A DNA stretch of 64,000 nt from Sulfurovum sp. (GCA_027062365.1 JAMOTK010000065.1:20182-84181); one strand, 5' to 3'; shown: positions 38,000 to 48,104, counted from the first letter of the stretch. The notes: generated by a model from the letters alone, not told the origin. A program made the numbers and translations.

Positions 38000-38004
38000 A
38001 ACAT

Positions 38005-39072
38005 TTGAAAATATTATTAGTAGGTCCTCTTTTACCTCCTATTCATGGACAATCTTTAGCTTTTACAAGGTTTTATGAAAGTATTACTTCTCATAAAAAG
38101 ATATGTATAGATACCAATATGGAATATAAAAGTACTTTTATGAAATATCTTGGTACTTTCAAAATATTTTTCATGATGCTGTATAAAATTATTTTTTATA
38201 AAATAGATGTAATTTATTTTACTTGTTCTCGAAGTTTTTTAGGTTCTTTGAAAGATGTATTGCTTATCCATTTAGCTACGTTAAAAAAGATTAAACTTGT
38301 AAATCATCTTCATGGTTCTGATTTTTATGAATTTCTACACAGTAGTCCTAAATGGTATCAAAAGAGGCTATTTTCTTCATATTCTAAAGTAGATATTTCT
38401 GTGGTACTTTTAGATTCTATGAAAGCTCAGTTTGAGGATTTCCCCACTATGAAGTTAGAAGTGGTAGCAAACTTTTATGATAAAGCATTAAATGACACCT
38501 ATGCAAAAAAAGATGATAAAATAAAAAATTTACTCTATCTATCAAATATAATAAAAAGTAAAGGTATATTTGAACTTATAGATGCTTTTGAAGCCTTATG
38601 TAAAAAATATGATACTATAATACTACATATCGCAGGTGGATTTATGGCAGATGAATATATGTCTATAGAAGAAGTAAAACAAGCGTTTTATAGTAAAATA
38701 GATAATAATAATAAAATAAACTATGTAGGTAAAGTGTTTGGGAAGGAAAAAGTAAAACTTCTTCAAAAATCTGATATATTTTTACTCCCTAGTTATTATA
38801 AATCTGAAGCATTTCCCATATCTATTATTGAAGCGATGAGATGTGGGAATGCTATTGTCACTACAGATTATAAATATCTCCCCCAAGTTGTAAACAATCA
38901 AAATGGGTTTTTAGTGGAAATAAAATCAGTGAGTGCTTTAGTGAGAAGTATAACGATATTATTAGAAGATACGAAGCTTCTTACTCAGATGCAATTACAC
39001 AATACGCAAGAAGCCCAAAAGAGATATAGTTTAGATACATATATAGACAGGCTACATAAAATAGTTTTTTAG
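38005..39072 (+). CDS. Family 4 glycosyltransferase
   Basis: 355 residues, GT-B fold. KILLVGPLLPPIHGQSLAF at the start and the nucleotide-sugar site LLPSYYKSEAFPISIIEAMRCGNAIV (E-x7-E) are typical of GT4. The start is TTG at 38005, five bases after the previous stop, giving the expected MKILLVGP N-terminus. Transfers a hexose from a nucleotide sugar. Confidence 0.85.
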   Translation: MKILLVGPLLPPIHGQSLAFTRFYESITSHKKICIDTNMEYKSTFMKYLGTFKIFFMMLYKIIFYKIDVIYFTCSRSFLGSLKDVLLIHLATLKKIKLVNHLHGSDFYEFLHSSPKWYQKRLFSSYSKVDISVVLLDSMKAQFEDFPTMKLEVVANFYDKALNDTYAKKDDKIKNLLYLSNIIKSKGIFELIDAFEALCKKYDTIILHIAGGFMADEYMSIEEVKQAFYSKIDNNNKINYVGKVFGKEKVKLLQKSDIFLLPSYYKSEAFPISIIEAMRCGNAIVTTDYKYLPQVVNNQNGFLVEIKSVSALVRSITILLEDTKLLTQMQLHNTQEAQKRYSLDTYIDRLHKIVF

Positions 39073-39087
39073 AAAGAAGTAAAAAGT

Positions 39088-39837
39088 ATGAAAATATCCA
39101 TCATCACCGTAGTCTATAATAACCAATTAACCATACGAGATGCCATAGAATCTATCCTCTGTCAAACCTATAAAGATATAGAATATATTATCGTAGATGG
39201 GGCAAGTACTGATGGTACGATAGAGGTCATCAAAAGTTATGGCAATAAAATCACTACATTTATCAGTGAACCTGATAATGGTCTATATGATGCGATGAAT
39301 AAAGGTATTGCACTTGCTACAGGAGAGGTCGTAGGTATATTAAATAGTGATGATTTTTATAGTGATGCCTTTGTGGTAGAAAAGATTATGAAGATATTTT
39401 CCACACAAGATGTACAGAGTGTTTTTGCTGATTTAGTCTATGTTCATCCTGATAATCTTGATAAAGTAGTGAGGCATTATGATAGTAGTTATTTTCATCC
39501 TTCAAAATTTGCTTATGGATGGATGCCTGCTCATCCAACGTTTTTTGTCAAGAGGGAGATGTATCAAAAGTATGGGGTTTTTAAAGTAGATTATAAAATA
39601 GCTGCTGATTATGAACTTTTGGTACGATTTTTAGCAAAATATGAGGTGAGTTATATGTATCTTAATGAAGTGATTATCAAGATGCGAATTGGTGGTATAA
39701 GTACAAGTGGTCTAAAGAGTAACTATATTTTAAATAAAGAACTTATACGAGCATGTAGAGAAAATGAGATTTATACCAATTGGCTGATGGTATTATCGAA
39801 GTATCCAAAAAAGATTTGGGGATTGATAAAAAAATGA
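39088..39837 (+). CDS. Family 2 glycosyltransferase (WcaA-type)
   Basis: 249 residues. MKISIITVVYNNQLTIRDAI and IIVDGASTDGTIEVIKSYG with GILNSDDFYSD are the UDP-sugar and DxD motifs of a GT2 enzyme. GWMPAHPTFFVKREMYQKYG supplies the acceptor block. Ends with ATGA, overlapping the SDR gene. Similar enzymes occur in lipid-linked oligosaccharide loci. Confidence 0.85.
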   Translation: MKISIITVVYNNQLTIRDAIESILCQTYKDIEYIIVDGASTDGTIEVIKSYGNKITTFISEPDNGLYDAMNKGIALATGEVVGILNSDDFYSDAFVVEKIMKIFSTQDVQSVFADLVYVHPDNLDKVVRHYDSSYFHPSKFAYGWMPAHPTFFVKREMYQKYGVFKVDYKIAADYELLVRFLAKYEVSYMYLNEVIIKMRIGGISTSGLKSNYILNKELIRACRENEIYTNWLMVLSKYPKKIWGLIKK

Positions 39838-40694
39838 AAAATTTATTACTCACAGGAGCCAATGGATTTGTAGGAAGCTATTTTAAAAAGCATTATAACG
39901 AGGCATTCAAGATAAAAACCTTTAGCTTTTTAAGCGATGATTTTGAAGCCTTGTGTTTAAATGGCATTGAGGTAGTGGTACATTTGTCTGCTTTGGTGCA
40001 TCAGATGGATGGGGTAGAGAATGAGTCGGAGTATGAAAGAGTGAATGTCACCCAAACACTACAACTTGCCCAAAAAGCTAAAAAGAGTGGAGTAGGTCAT
40101 GTCATCTTTATGAGTAGTGTAAAAGTCTATGGTGAAGAGAGTGATACTGCCTATCATGAAGATACAGCCTGTTACCCTCTTGATGCCTATGGTAAAAGTA
40201 AATTAAAAGCAGAGAAAGCACTTCAAAATATAGAAGATGATAGTTTTAAAGTAAGTATCATCCGTACCCCTATTGTGTATGGATATGGTGTGAAAGCAAA
40301 TATGCATAATCTCATTACACTTATTGATAAAATACCAATTTTACCCTTGGGAGGGATTAAAAATAGTCGTAGTATGGTATATATAGGTAACCTTTGTGCT
40401 ATAATATCTGCGATTATAAATACTGAAAAATCGGGAATATTCTTGTGTAAAGATGAAGAGACTCTCTCTACTACAGAATTGATTTTACATATTGCTTCGG
40501 CAAGTGATAAAAAGATATTTTTAGTTTCTTTGCCTTTTTTTGCCTTTTTACTTCAAAAATTCAAGCCCTCTTTTTATAAACGCTTGTATTTAAGTTTAGA
40601 GATTGAAAATAGTAAAAGTAAAAAAACACTACAGTTTTCTGTACCCTATAGTGCAGAAGAGGGCATAAAATTAATGATACATGGAGAGAAATAG
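39834..40694 (+). CDS. NAD-dependent epimerase/dehydratase, 4-ketosugar reductase-like (WbpV/WreQ type)
   Basis: About 286 residues from the ATG at 39834, which overlaps the preceding stop (ATGA); reading upstream would add a stretch lying inside the neighbour. TGANGFVGSYF is the NAD site, MSSVKVYGEES and YGKSKLKAE the Ser and YxxxK catalytic motifs. In O-antigen loci a reductase of this kind pairs with a WecA-type initiating transferase to make QuiNAc- or FucNAc-PP-undecaprenyl. The same pair flanks pglB here. Confidence 0.8.
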   Translation: MKNLLLTGANGFVGSYFKKHYNEAFKIKTFSFLSDDFEALCLNGIEVVVHLSALVHQMDGVENESEYERVNVTQTLQLAQKAKKSGVGHVIFMSSVKVYGEESDTAYHEDTACYPLDAYGKSKLKAEKALQNIEDDSFKVSIIRTPIVYGYGVKANMHNLITLIDKIPILPLGGIKNSRSMVYIGNLCAIISAIINTEKSGIFLCKDEETLSTTELILHIASASDKKIFLVSLPFFAFLLQKFKPSFYKRLYLSLEIENSKSKKTLQFSVPYSAEEGIKLMIHGEK

Positions 40695-42809
40695 ATGCAA
40701 GTAAATCGTACAACACACATAATAATTTTGATAGCGATAGCCTATGCTTTAAGTATAGCAGTGAGATTGATATGGGTCTATCAATTTGCTGGGAATGATA
40801 GCTTTATTTGGGATGGACAGCTAATGATTAATACTAATGATGGGTATTATTTTGCTGAAAGTGCTAGAGATATACTTAATGGGACAACAGTATATAAGCC
40901 TGATGCTAATGGTGCATTGGCTATTATGACCGTTTTCTTTGCTAAGATTCTCCCTTTTAGCTTTGAGACCATTATCCTCTATATGCCTGCTTTTTTAGGT
41001 GCATTACTCGTGGTGCCTATTGTACTCATAGGATATAGTCTAAATCGTCCTTATCTTGGATTTATTGCAGGGTTGTTTGCTTCTATTGTCTGGAGTTATT
41101 ATAACCGTACGATGACAGGATATTATGATTCTGATATGCTCAATATTGTGACACCTGCTTTTGTCTTGTGGAGTATTATCCATGCATTGACCACACAAAA
41201 GAATAGATATCTTATCTTGATGATTATGATGATGGTTGCCTCTCAATTTTGGTATAGTAAAAATATTTCTTTAAATACAGCCATGGTATTTATGGCTGTG
41301 ATATATGTGATGGTAAAGGATAGACATAATATCTTTAATCTAAAACTTATCGCTTTTGCATTTATCGGCTTGGCATTTATTCCTCTTGCACTTAAAGCTA
41401 TTTTAGCACTTATCCTCTTTGGACTTTTTCATTATAAAGATACACTCACCAATAAATATATCTATCCCATAGCAGGTATAATGTTTGTACTTTATCTCTA
41501 TAGTGGGGCATTTTATTCTATAGTAAGTTCACTCAACCTTTATGTTTTTAATAGATTCTTTCCCACAGAAGTGCTTCAAGGTGTATCAGGATTACAATTT
41601 TTTGATGTCATTGGTACAGTAAGAGAAGCAGGGGCTATTCCTTTTGAAACTTTTGCCAATCGTATTAGTGGACATACCATTACTTTTTTATTTTCTACAA
41701 TAGGTGTGATTATGCTTATAATTAGATATCCTATACTTATTGTATCTTTGCCTATGGTTGCCATGGGCTTTATGGCATACAAGTCTGGACTTAGATTTAC
41801 GGTGTATGCTGTGCCTATCTATGCTTTGGGTTTTGGATACATAACTCTGTATCTTAGCGAAAAGCTCAAACTTATTATTTTGGATAAGAAAAAGCTACAA
41901 ATAGCTCAAATAATCATGCCGATTTTGATAGTATCTTTGGCACTGTATCCCAATATTATGCATATCATTGGCTATAAAGTACCTACTGTACTCAATAAAA
42001 CAGAAGTACAAGACCTGGATAAGCTCAAAGCCATCTCTTCACCGAAGGACTACACTTTGTCATGGTGGGATTATGGGTATCCTATTCGTTATTACTCAGA
42101 GACGCAAACACTGATAGATGGAGGAAAGCATCAAAATGATAATTTTATTATTTCTCAAATGATGTTTAGTACTTCTGCTCAACAAGTTGCAAATTTAAGT
42201 CGTCTAGCAGTAGAGACATACGTAGATGACAATTGTTCAGTTGTAGCAAATACTTTATTTCAACAAGGAAAAGAAAATCAACTTGACCCTACACTATTTT
42301 TAGAAGAGTTAGACGATGCACACTATGTCTTACCTGCTAAAACACGTGATGTGTATCTTTACTTACCGTATAGAATGCTCAATATATTTCCTACAGTAGC
42401 TAAGTTTGGTAACTTAGATTTGACTACAGGGTTAGCGTTACGTAAAATGGTGTTTTACCCGACAGGTATGGCGAGTAATAACAAAGGGGTTATTCAATTT
42501 AGCAATGGTATTATCTTTGATGGACAAAAAGGTGAACTCACTATTGGTAGGCAAAAAACAAAGGTAAAATATTTTATCTCTACACAAAATACAGTAAAAG
42601 GTCAAATAAGCCTAGACGCAAAAATCTTTCATATAGATGGAGACTATGCCGTAGTGTATATGAAAAGTTATGGACGTTTTGTGGTTATGGACTTAGAGAC
42701 TTTTCACTCTACTTATGTACAAATGTTTATACTTGGGAAATATGATAAGAATCTTTTTGAATTGGTTGTTTCCTCACCCTATAGTAAAATTTATAAATTG
42801 AAGATTTAA
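40695..42809 (+). CDS. pglB: STT3/PglB-type oligosaccharyltransferase
   Basis: 704 residues. Transfers glycan from undecaprenyl pyrophosphate to asparagine in N-glycosylation sites in the periplasm. About 12-13 membrane helices occupy the first 430 residues; the first loop has the catalytic acidic region (IWDGQLMINTNDGYYFAESA). The hallmark WWDYG is at about 457-461 (LSWWDYGYPIRY). A soluble C-terminal domain follows. The gene abuts the SDR (no gap) and the WecA-type gene (no gap). Confidence 0.95.
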   Translation: MQVNRTTHIIILIAIAYALSIAVRLIWVYQFAGNDSFIWDGQLMINTNDGYYFAESARDILNGTTVYKPDANGALAIMTVFFAKILPFSFETIILYMPAFLGALLVVPIVLIGYSLNRPYLGFIAGLFASIVWSYYNRTMTGYYDSDMLNIVTPAFVLWSIIHALTTQKNRYLILMIMMMVASQFWYSKNISLNTAMVFMAVIYVMVKDRHNIFNLKLIAFAFIGLAFIPLALKAILALILFGLFHYKDTLTNKYIYPIAGIMFVLYLYSGAFYSIVSSLNLYVFNRFFPTEVLQGVSGLQFFDVIGTVREAGAIPFETFANRISGHTITFLFSTIGVIMLIIRYPILIVSLPMVAMGFMAYKSGLRFTVYAVPIYALGFGYITLYLSEKLKLIILDKKKLQIAQIIMPILIVSLALYPNIMHIIGYKVPTVLNKTEVQDLDKLKAISSPKDYTLSWWDYGYPIRYYSETQTLIDGGKHQNDNFIISQMMFSTSAQQVANLSRLAVETYVDDNCSVVANTLFQQGKENQLDPTLFLEELDDAHYVLPAKTRDVYLYLPYRMLNIFPTVAKFGNLDLTTGLALRKMVFYPTGMASNNKGVIQFSNGIIFDGQKGELTIGRQKTKVKYFISTQNTVKGQISLDAKIFHIDGDYAVVYMKSYGRFVVMDLETFHSTYVQMFILGKYDKNLFELVVSSPYSKIYKLKI

Positions 42810-43757
42810 ATGTTTTATCTGATACTCTTTCTCTTATCTATATGTTTAACATATACTATCAAAGTGATAGCAGAGCAAAAATCTATCATGGATATCCCCA
42901 ATGATAGAAGTGCCCATACTAGACCTACCCCTAGAGGGGGAGGGTTAGCAATTATTATCATTTTTTATATAGGTCTTTTTTATCTTAGAGATTCTGTAGA
43001 GCCTAGACTCTTTTATGCTCTTTTATTTGCCCTTCCTGTGGCTATTATCGGTATATTAGATGACTTCTTTACGCTTAGCTCTAAGGTACGACTTCTTGTA
43101 CAAAGTATCTCTGCTATTTTAGCTCTTTATTTTTTGGGTGGGGTCAATGAGATTGATTTTGGTATTTTTGTCTTTCAAGGGGCATGGGTCAATATATTGG
43201 CATTTATCTCCATCTTGTGGGTAACAAATCTCTATAATTTTATCGATGGTATCGATGGTTACGCAGGATCACAAGCTTTGATTATAGGTCTTGCTCTCTT
43301 TCTTCTCTTTTCTAATCCTTTAGGATTGGTCATCGTGGCTTCATCTTTAGGGTTTTTGGTCTTCAATTGGAATAGGGCTTCTATCTTTATGGGCGATGTC
43401 GGTTCAGCAACCCTAGGCTTTATCTTTGCTATATTTATCTTTTATGATACAAGTCATGGTAATATCTTTATCTGGCTTATCTTACTCTCTTTATTATGGG
43501 TAGATACAACGGTCACACTTATCCGTAGATGGCGTAATGGTGAAGCGATTACACAAGGACATAACAAACATGCCTATCAGCGTCTCGTCCAAAGTGGATG
43601 GTCTCATAGTAAAGTATCTCTTTATGCCCTTATTTTCAATATGTTTTTTCTCATACTATTGTTGATACAAGAACATCGGTCTATTACTCTTGGTGTTAAC
43701 TTATGTATACTTACACTTATTTATATAGGCATCGAACATAAAAAAAGATTTATCTAG
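42810..43757 (+). CDS. WecA/MraY-type polyprenyl-phosphate sugar-1-phosphate transferase
   Basis: 315 residues with about ten helices. RPTPRGGGLAI, ILDDFFTLSSK, NLYNFIDGIDGYAGSQAL and FMGDVGSATLGF are the cytosolic motifs of the WecA/WbpL group; HNKHAYQRLVQSGW is the His-containing last loop. It puts the first sugar phosphate on undecaprenyl phosphate. It starts on the base after the pglB stop. This is unlike Campylobacter jejuni, whose locus uses the unrelated PglC. Confidence 0.9.
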   Translation: MFYLILFLLSICLTYTIKVIAEQKSIMDIPNDRSAHTRPTPRGGGLAIIIIFYIGLFYLRDSVEPRLFYALLFALPVAIIGILDDFFTLSSKVRLLVQSISAILALYFLGGVNEIDFGIFVFQGAWVNILAFISILWVTNLYNFIDGIDGYAGSQALIIGLALFLLFSNPLGLVIVASSLGFLVFNWNRASIFMGDVGSATLGFIFAIFIFYDTSHGNIFIWLILLSLLWVDTTVTLIRRWRNGEAITQGHNKHAYQRLVQSGWSHSKVSLYALIFNMFFLILLLIQEHRSITLGVNLCILTLIYIGIEHKKRFI

Positions 43758-43826
43758 CAAATCTTAGATATACTAATAAAATTATACTAAACTATAATAA
43801 AATATTAATATACAGAAAGAGGGATT

Positions 43827-44072
43827 ATGTTCAAAAAAATAATAGCCACAGTATTAATCTGTGCTACGACTACACTATTTGGGATGAGTTTAAGTGAGGT
43901 AAACGCTGCAACAAAAGCAGAGCTTATGGAAATCAAGGGGATTGGTGAAACGAAAGCCTCTGCCATTATCAAAGAGCGTGAGAATGGTGAGTTCAAATCT
44001 TTTGACGATTTACAACGCGTAAAAGGTGTAGGAGAAAAAATGGCTCAAAATATCAAAGATGATGTGAAATAA
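43827..44072 (+). CDS. ComEA-like secreted helix-hairpin-helix protein
   Basis: 81 residues. A signal peptide (MFKKIIATVLICATTTLFGM) is followed by two helix-hairpin-helix motifs: LMEIKGIGETKASAIIKERE and LQRVKGVGEKMAQNIKDD. Such short proteins bind DNA in the periplasm and help uptake in naturally competent bacteria, or act as general DNA-binding proteins. Good AGAGGG ribosome site. Confidence 0.88.
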   Translation: MFKKIIATVLICATTTLFGMSLSEVNAATKAELMEIKGIGETKASAIIKERENGEFKSFDDLQRVKGVGEKMAQNIKDDVK

Positions 44073-44112
44073 AGCACAAAAAAGACTACAAAAAAAGAAA
44101 CGAAGTAAAATA

Positions 44113-44147
44113 GTAAGAGAAGCAGTGCCTCACTGTCTCTTTCTTAC
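44113..44147 (+). terminator. Imperfect hairpin between the ComEA-like gene and gltX
   Basis: GTAAGAGAAGCAGTG pairs with CACTGTCTCTTTCTTAC across a 3-base loop, with bulges. No strong T-run follows, so it is only a possible terminator. Confidence 0.35.
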
Positions 44148-44209
44148 AAATTCCCTTAACCACATTTACGCTACAATCCTACCTATAAATTATTTACTAA
44201 GGTAACAGT

Positions 44210-45592
44210 ATGACAGTCACACGTTTCGCACCTTCTCCGACAGGGTATTTACACATTGGTGGGCTAAGAACAGCTCTTTTTTCTTGGCTTACGGCACAGC
44301 ATGATAAGGGAGAATTTTTACTCCGTATCGAAGACACAGATATGGCTCGTAACTCAGAAGAAGCCAAAGACGCTATCCTCAAAGCATTTGAATGGGTAGG
44401 CATGAGTCATGATGGAGAAGTAGTCTATCAGTCAAAGCGTTTTTCGCTTTATACCAAATACATCAACCAACTCTTAGCAGAGGGTAAAGCATATAAATGC
44501 TATATGTCTAAAGAAGAGCTAAGTATCTTACGAGAAGAGCAGATGGCAAAGAAAGAGCGTACACGGTATGATGGGCGTTATCGTGACTTTGAGGGGACAG
44601 CACAAGAGGGGGTAGAGCCAGTGATTCGTATCAAAGCCCCTCAAGAAGGCACTATCTCTTTTAAGGATGGTGTCAAAGGGGAGATAAATATCGCTTCAAG
44701 TGAAGTAGATGATTTTGTGATTGCCCGTGCTGATGGTAGCCCTACTTATAATTTTGTTGTGGCTATTGATGATGCACTTATGGGACTCACACAAGTGATA
44801 CGTGGCGATGACCATCTTTACAATACACCCAAACAAATTGTAGTCTATGAAGCCTTAGGTCTCAATATACCTGATTTTTATCATGTCGCCATGATAAACA
44901 ATGAACAAGGCAAAAAACTCTCCAAAAGAGATGGGGCAACCGATGTGATGGACTATAAGACTATGGGGTATTTACCCGAAGCACTTCTGAATTTTTTGGT
45001 ACGTTTGGGTTGGTCTCATGGGGATCAAGAGATTTTTTCTCTAGCCGAGATGATAGCCCTTTTTGAACCACAAAATATCAATAAGTCTTCTTCTAATTAT
45101 AATCTTGATAAGCTTTTATGGCTAAATGCATACTATATTAAAAATAGTAGCGATGAAGCACTTATTTCTCTACTCAAAGATTTTGGTGTTGATTTAACAG
45201 CCAATCCTAAAGCATCCGTCCTTCTTAATGCCACAAAAGAAAGAGCCAAAACCCTTGTAGAATTATCAGCGCAGATTAAACTTATTGCTATCGCTCCCAC
45301 AGCGTATGATGAGAAATCTACTAAAAAAGCTTTTAAAGGGGAAGCCAAAGCTATCCTTTCTACCTTTGCTGATATGCTTATGTTGGCAAGTCCTACAAGC
45401 AAAGAAGCCTATCATTCTGTGATGGAAAAAATCGTTGCCGAAAAAGAGATAGGTTTTGGAAAGATAGGTATGCCTCTAAGGGTGAGCCTATTAGGAAGTA
45501 TGACAGGTTCAGGACTAGATGAGATTATGTTTATCTTGGGTGTAGAGGAAACCATAGCACGGATAGATAAAGCCATAGCATCTATAGGTTAA
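44210..45592 (+). CDS. gltX: Glutamyl-tRNA synthetase
   Basis: 460 residues, normal bacterial length. The class I signatures are FAPSPTGYLHIGG (HIGH region) and KLSKRDGATDV (KMSKS variant at about 240). Charges tRNA-Glu, and in many Campylobacterota one of two GltX paralogues charges tRNA-Gln; which type this is cannot be told by eye. Confidence 0.95.
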   Translation: MTVTRFAPSPTGYLHIGGLRTALFSWLTAQHDKGEFLLRIEDTDMARNSEEAKDAILKAFEWVGMSHDGEVVYQSKRFSLYTKYINQLLAEGKAYKCYMSKEELSILREEQMAKKERTRYDGRYRDFEGTAQEGVEPVIRIKAPQEGTISFKDGVKGEINIASSEVDDFVIARADGSPTYNFVVAIDDALMGLTQVIRGDDHLYNTPKQIVVYEALGLNIPDFYHVAMINNEQGKKLSKRDGATDVMDYKTMGYLPEALLNFLVRLGWSHGDQEIFSLAEMIALFEPQNINKSSSNYNLDKLLWLNAYYIKNSSDEALISLLKDFGVDLTANPKASVLLNATKERAKTLVELSAQIKLIAIAPTAYDEKSTKKAFKGEAKAILSTFADMLMLASPTSKEAYHSVMEKIVAEKEIGFGKIGMPLRVSLLGSMTGSGLDEIMFILGVEETIARIDKAIASIG

Positions 45593-45629
45593 ATATTTTA
45601 GCTATAATAGAGATATAAAAGGATTGTTT

Positions 45630-46745
45630 ATGAAAAAGTTACTGTATATTACAGACCAAGATGAATATATCGACCATAGTTTCATCGCCCCATTGTTTGA
45701 AATTTATCTCAAAGCGTATATGGATATTGATATTATTTATTTTACAGATTTTAAATCTGATTTTGAACGTAAAGATACCCATAGATTTACAGTACCGTCT
45801 CGCTACAAAAATGTACTCATTGATGAACTTAAAAGAAATGATATTCACATAGAAAGTTATGATTTTGTTATGGTAAGAAATGATATAAATATGATGAAAT
45901 ATATCTTAAAACATAGAGAGACGTATGGCTATAAAGCGTTGTATAGATTTTCGTCTCCTAAGGCGAGTATGCAACTTCATTGTGATAAAGTAGACAATAA
46001 AAGTAACCTTTTTGCACCCATGACACATCATTTTAAAATTATTAATGATACCAAAATTATCAATCAATGTGACGCATTTTTACCTACATCTAAGAGTATG
46101 CAAAAGGCATTTAGACCCAATGTGCATATTAAAACTATTCTCTGTCCTCCTGCTATTAATCCGCAAATGCTGTATGAAAATAAACAACATACAGAGGATG
46201 AAAAACGATTTTTTTATGCAGGGACACTAGATAAGACAAGAGAATTTGAGACAGTTTTGGATGCATTTTCAAAAGTAAAAAGTAGCAAATGGAAGCTCTT
46301 TATTTCTACACAAGATAGTGATCATATCGATACTATGATAGAAAAATATCCTCAAATATCCTCACAAATAGAAGTCCATCATGCCAAGACAAAAGAAGAT
46401 TTACTCAAACGCATAGCCCTCACCGATATAGGAGTGGCACTTTTACCTGATATACCTATCTATAACTCTTCTACACCTGTTAAAGTATTTGATTATTATG
46501 CTTCTGCTGTGCCTTGTCTTATGACCCATTCACTTCATAATAATACCCTCTTTACCAACAGACACGATGCATGGTTTTGTGACTTCAACACAGAAGACAT
46601 TAGCAAAAAGATAGCCTATCTATTGACACTAAGTAAAGAAGAAGTGATGCATGTAGGGGCTGTAGGTCAAGCACGATTACTTAGCATCAAAAACTATGAA
46701 ACACTCGCTCAACATATCGCAACACAATTAGAAGGACTCTCATGA
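45630..46745 (+). CDS. Glycosyltransferase, GT-B fold
   Basis: About 371 residues from the ATG at 45630, placed seven bases after an AAAAGGA site; a TTG at 45624 would add two. The C-terminal donor domain shows FFYAGTLDKTREFETVLDAF, VALLPDIPIYNSSTPVKVFDYYASAVP, the E/D-rich GT4-like site. The N-terminal half has no recognised motif. Not linked to the main glycan locus; separated by gltX. Overlaps mqo by 4 bases. Confidence 0.72.
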   Translation: MKKLLYITDQDEYIDHSFIAPLFEIYLKAYMDIDIIYFTDFKSDFERKDTHRFTVPSRYKNVLIDELKRNDIHIESYDFVMVRNDINMMKYILKHRETYGYKALYRFSSPKASMQLHCDKVDNKSNLFAPMTHHFKIINDTKIINQCDAFLPTSKSMQKAFRPNVHIKTILCPPAINPQMLYENKQHTEDEKRFFYAGTLDKTREFETVLDAFSKVKSSKWKLFISTQDSDHIDTMIEKYPQISSQIEVHHAKTKEDLLKRIALTDIGVALLPDIPIYNSSTPVKVFDYYASAVPCLMTHSLHNNTLFTNRHDAWFCDFNTEDISKKIAYLLTLSKEEVMHVGAVGQARLLSIKNYETLAQHIATQLEGLS

Positions 46746-48091
46746 AAAACAAGCACTATGAAGTACTCATCGTTGGAGGTAGTATCTCTGGGACTGCTTT
46801 ATTTTATGAATTGGCACACTATACCAATGTCAAGTCTCTTTGCCTACTAGAAAAATACGAAGCACTCTCTACGCTCAATAGTAAAGCATCTAGTAACTCA
46901 CAAACGATTCACATTGGCGATATAGAAACCAACTATACCCTAGAAAAAGCCAAAATTACCAAGCGTACAGCCAAAATGATAGAAAAGTTTTGTTTAAAAT
47001 ATCACCTAGAAGAGAAAATTATGTTTTCACATCAAAAAATGGCACTAGGTGTAGGAGAAAAAGAAGTACGTTTTATAGAAAATAGATACCATGAATTTAA
47101 AGAAGTGTTTCCATATCTTGAACTATGGGATGTAGAAAAGCTCAAAGAGCTTGAACCCAAAGTAGTCTACTCAGACAAAGCCCAAACCAAAGTACGCCCT
47201 GAACCTATTGTAGCGATGGGAACATCAACACAATATACCACTGTAGACTATGGAGCAATGTCAGAAGCATTGGTCAAAGAAGCCAAAGCCTCTAGCGATA
47301 TAGTAAGTGATGTATTTTTCAATGCACAAGTAGATGAGATTAACCAAAGAGAAGATAAAGTCTTTGAAGTCCGTACCGTAGATGGTACGCTTTATACGGC
47401 TGATTTTGTGGTAGTCAATGCAGGTGCTCACTCACTCTTTTTGGCACACAAGATGGGCTATGGTAAGCAGATGAGTACCCTGCCTATGGCTGGAAGTTTC
47501 TATATGACAAGTGAGCATTTCCTCAATGGTAAAGTCTATATGGTACAAAACAATAAACTCCCATTTGCAGCACTCCATGGTGACCCCGATATCCTGCTCG
47601 ATGGCAAAACCCGTTTTGGGCCTACAGCCCTCATGATGCCTAAGCTTGAACGTTTTAAACCAGGGACATATTTGGACTTTTTTAAGACACTTAATTTTGA
47701 TTTACATATCATCAAAATATTTTGGGATTTACTCAAAGATTCAGATATAAGAAATTATATCTTTAGAAACTTCCTTTTTGAGATACCTATCATCAACAAA
47801 CCTCTCTTCGTGAAAGATGCTAGAAAGATTGTCCCCTCATTGAGCGTAGATGACATTACGTATGCCAAAGGTTTTGGAGGTGTACGTCCACAAGTCTTAG
47901 ACAAAGAAAAAGAAAAACTCATGCTAGGAGAAGCTTCTATCAATTCAGGCATAGGCGTGATATTTAACATGACCCCAAGCCCAGGGGCTACCTCTTGTCT
48001 AGGGAATGCTGAACGAGATATGAATATTATCGTAGAACATTTAGGATTAGAGTATGACCAAAAGAGATTTTTAGAAGATATGACAGAATAG
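46742..48091 (+). CDS. mqo: Malate:quinone oxidoreductase (FAD-dependent)
   Basis: 449 residues, the same length as the Helicobacter pylori enzyme. The FAD site VLIVGGSISGTALFYELA (about 9-26), the SSNSQTIHIGDIETNYTLEKA substrate block and GFGGVRPQVLD near the C-terminus match Mqo. The protein is membrane-associated and passes electrons from malate to quinones, bypassing NAD-linked malate dehydrogenase. Length and motif set favour Mqo over L-2-hydroxyglutarate oxidase. Confidence 0.85.
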   Translation: MKNKHYEVLIVGGSISGTALFYELAHYTNVKSLCLLEKYEALSTLNSKASSNSQTIHIGDIETNYTLEKAKITKRTAKMIEKFCLKYHLEEKIMFSHQKMALGVGEKEVRFIENRYHEFKEVFPYLELWDVEKLKELEPKVVYSDKAQTKVRPEPIVAMGTSTQYTTVDYGAMSEALVKEAKASSDIVSDVFFNAQVDEINQREDKVFEVRTVDGTLYTADFVVVNAGAHSLFLAHKMGYGKQMSTLPMAGSFYMTSEHFLNGKVYMVQNNKLPFAALHGDPDILLDGKTRFGPTALMMPKLERFKPGTYLDFFKTLNFDLHIIKIFWDLLKDSDIRNYIFRNFLFEIPIINKPLFVKDARKIVPSLSVDDITYAKGFGGVRPQVLDKEKEKLMLGEASINSGIGVIFNMTPSPGATSCLGNAERDMNIIVEHLGLEYDQKRFLEDMTE

Positions 48092-48104
48092 CTAAAACAA
48101 GATG

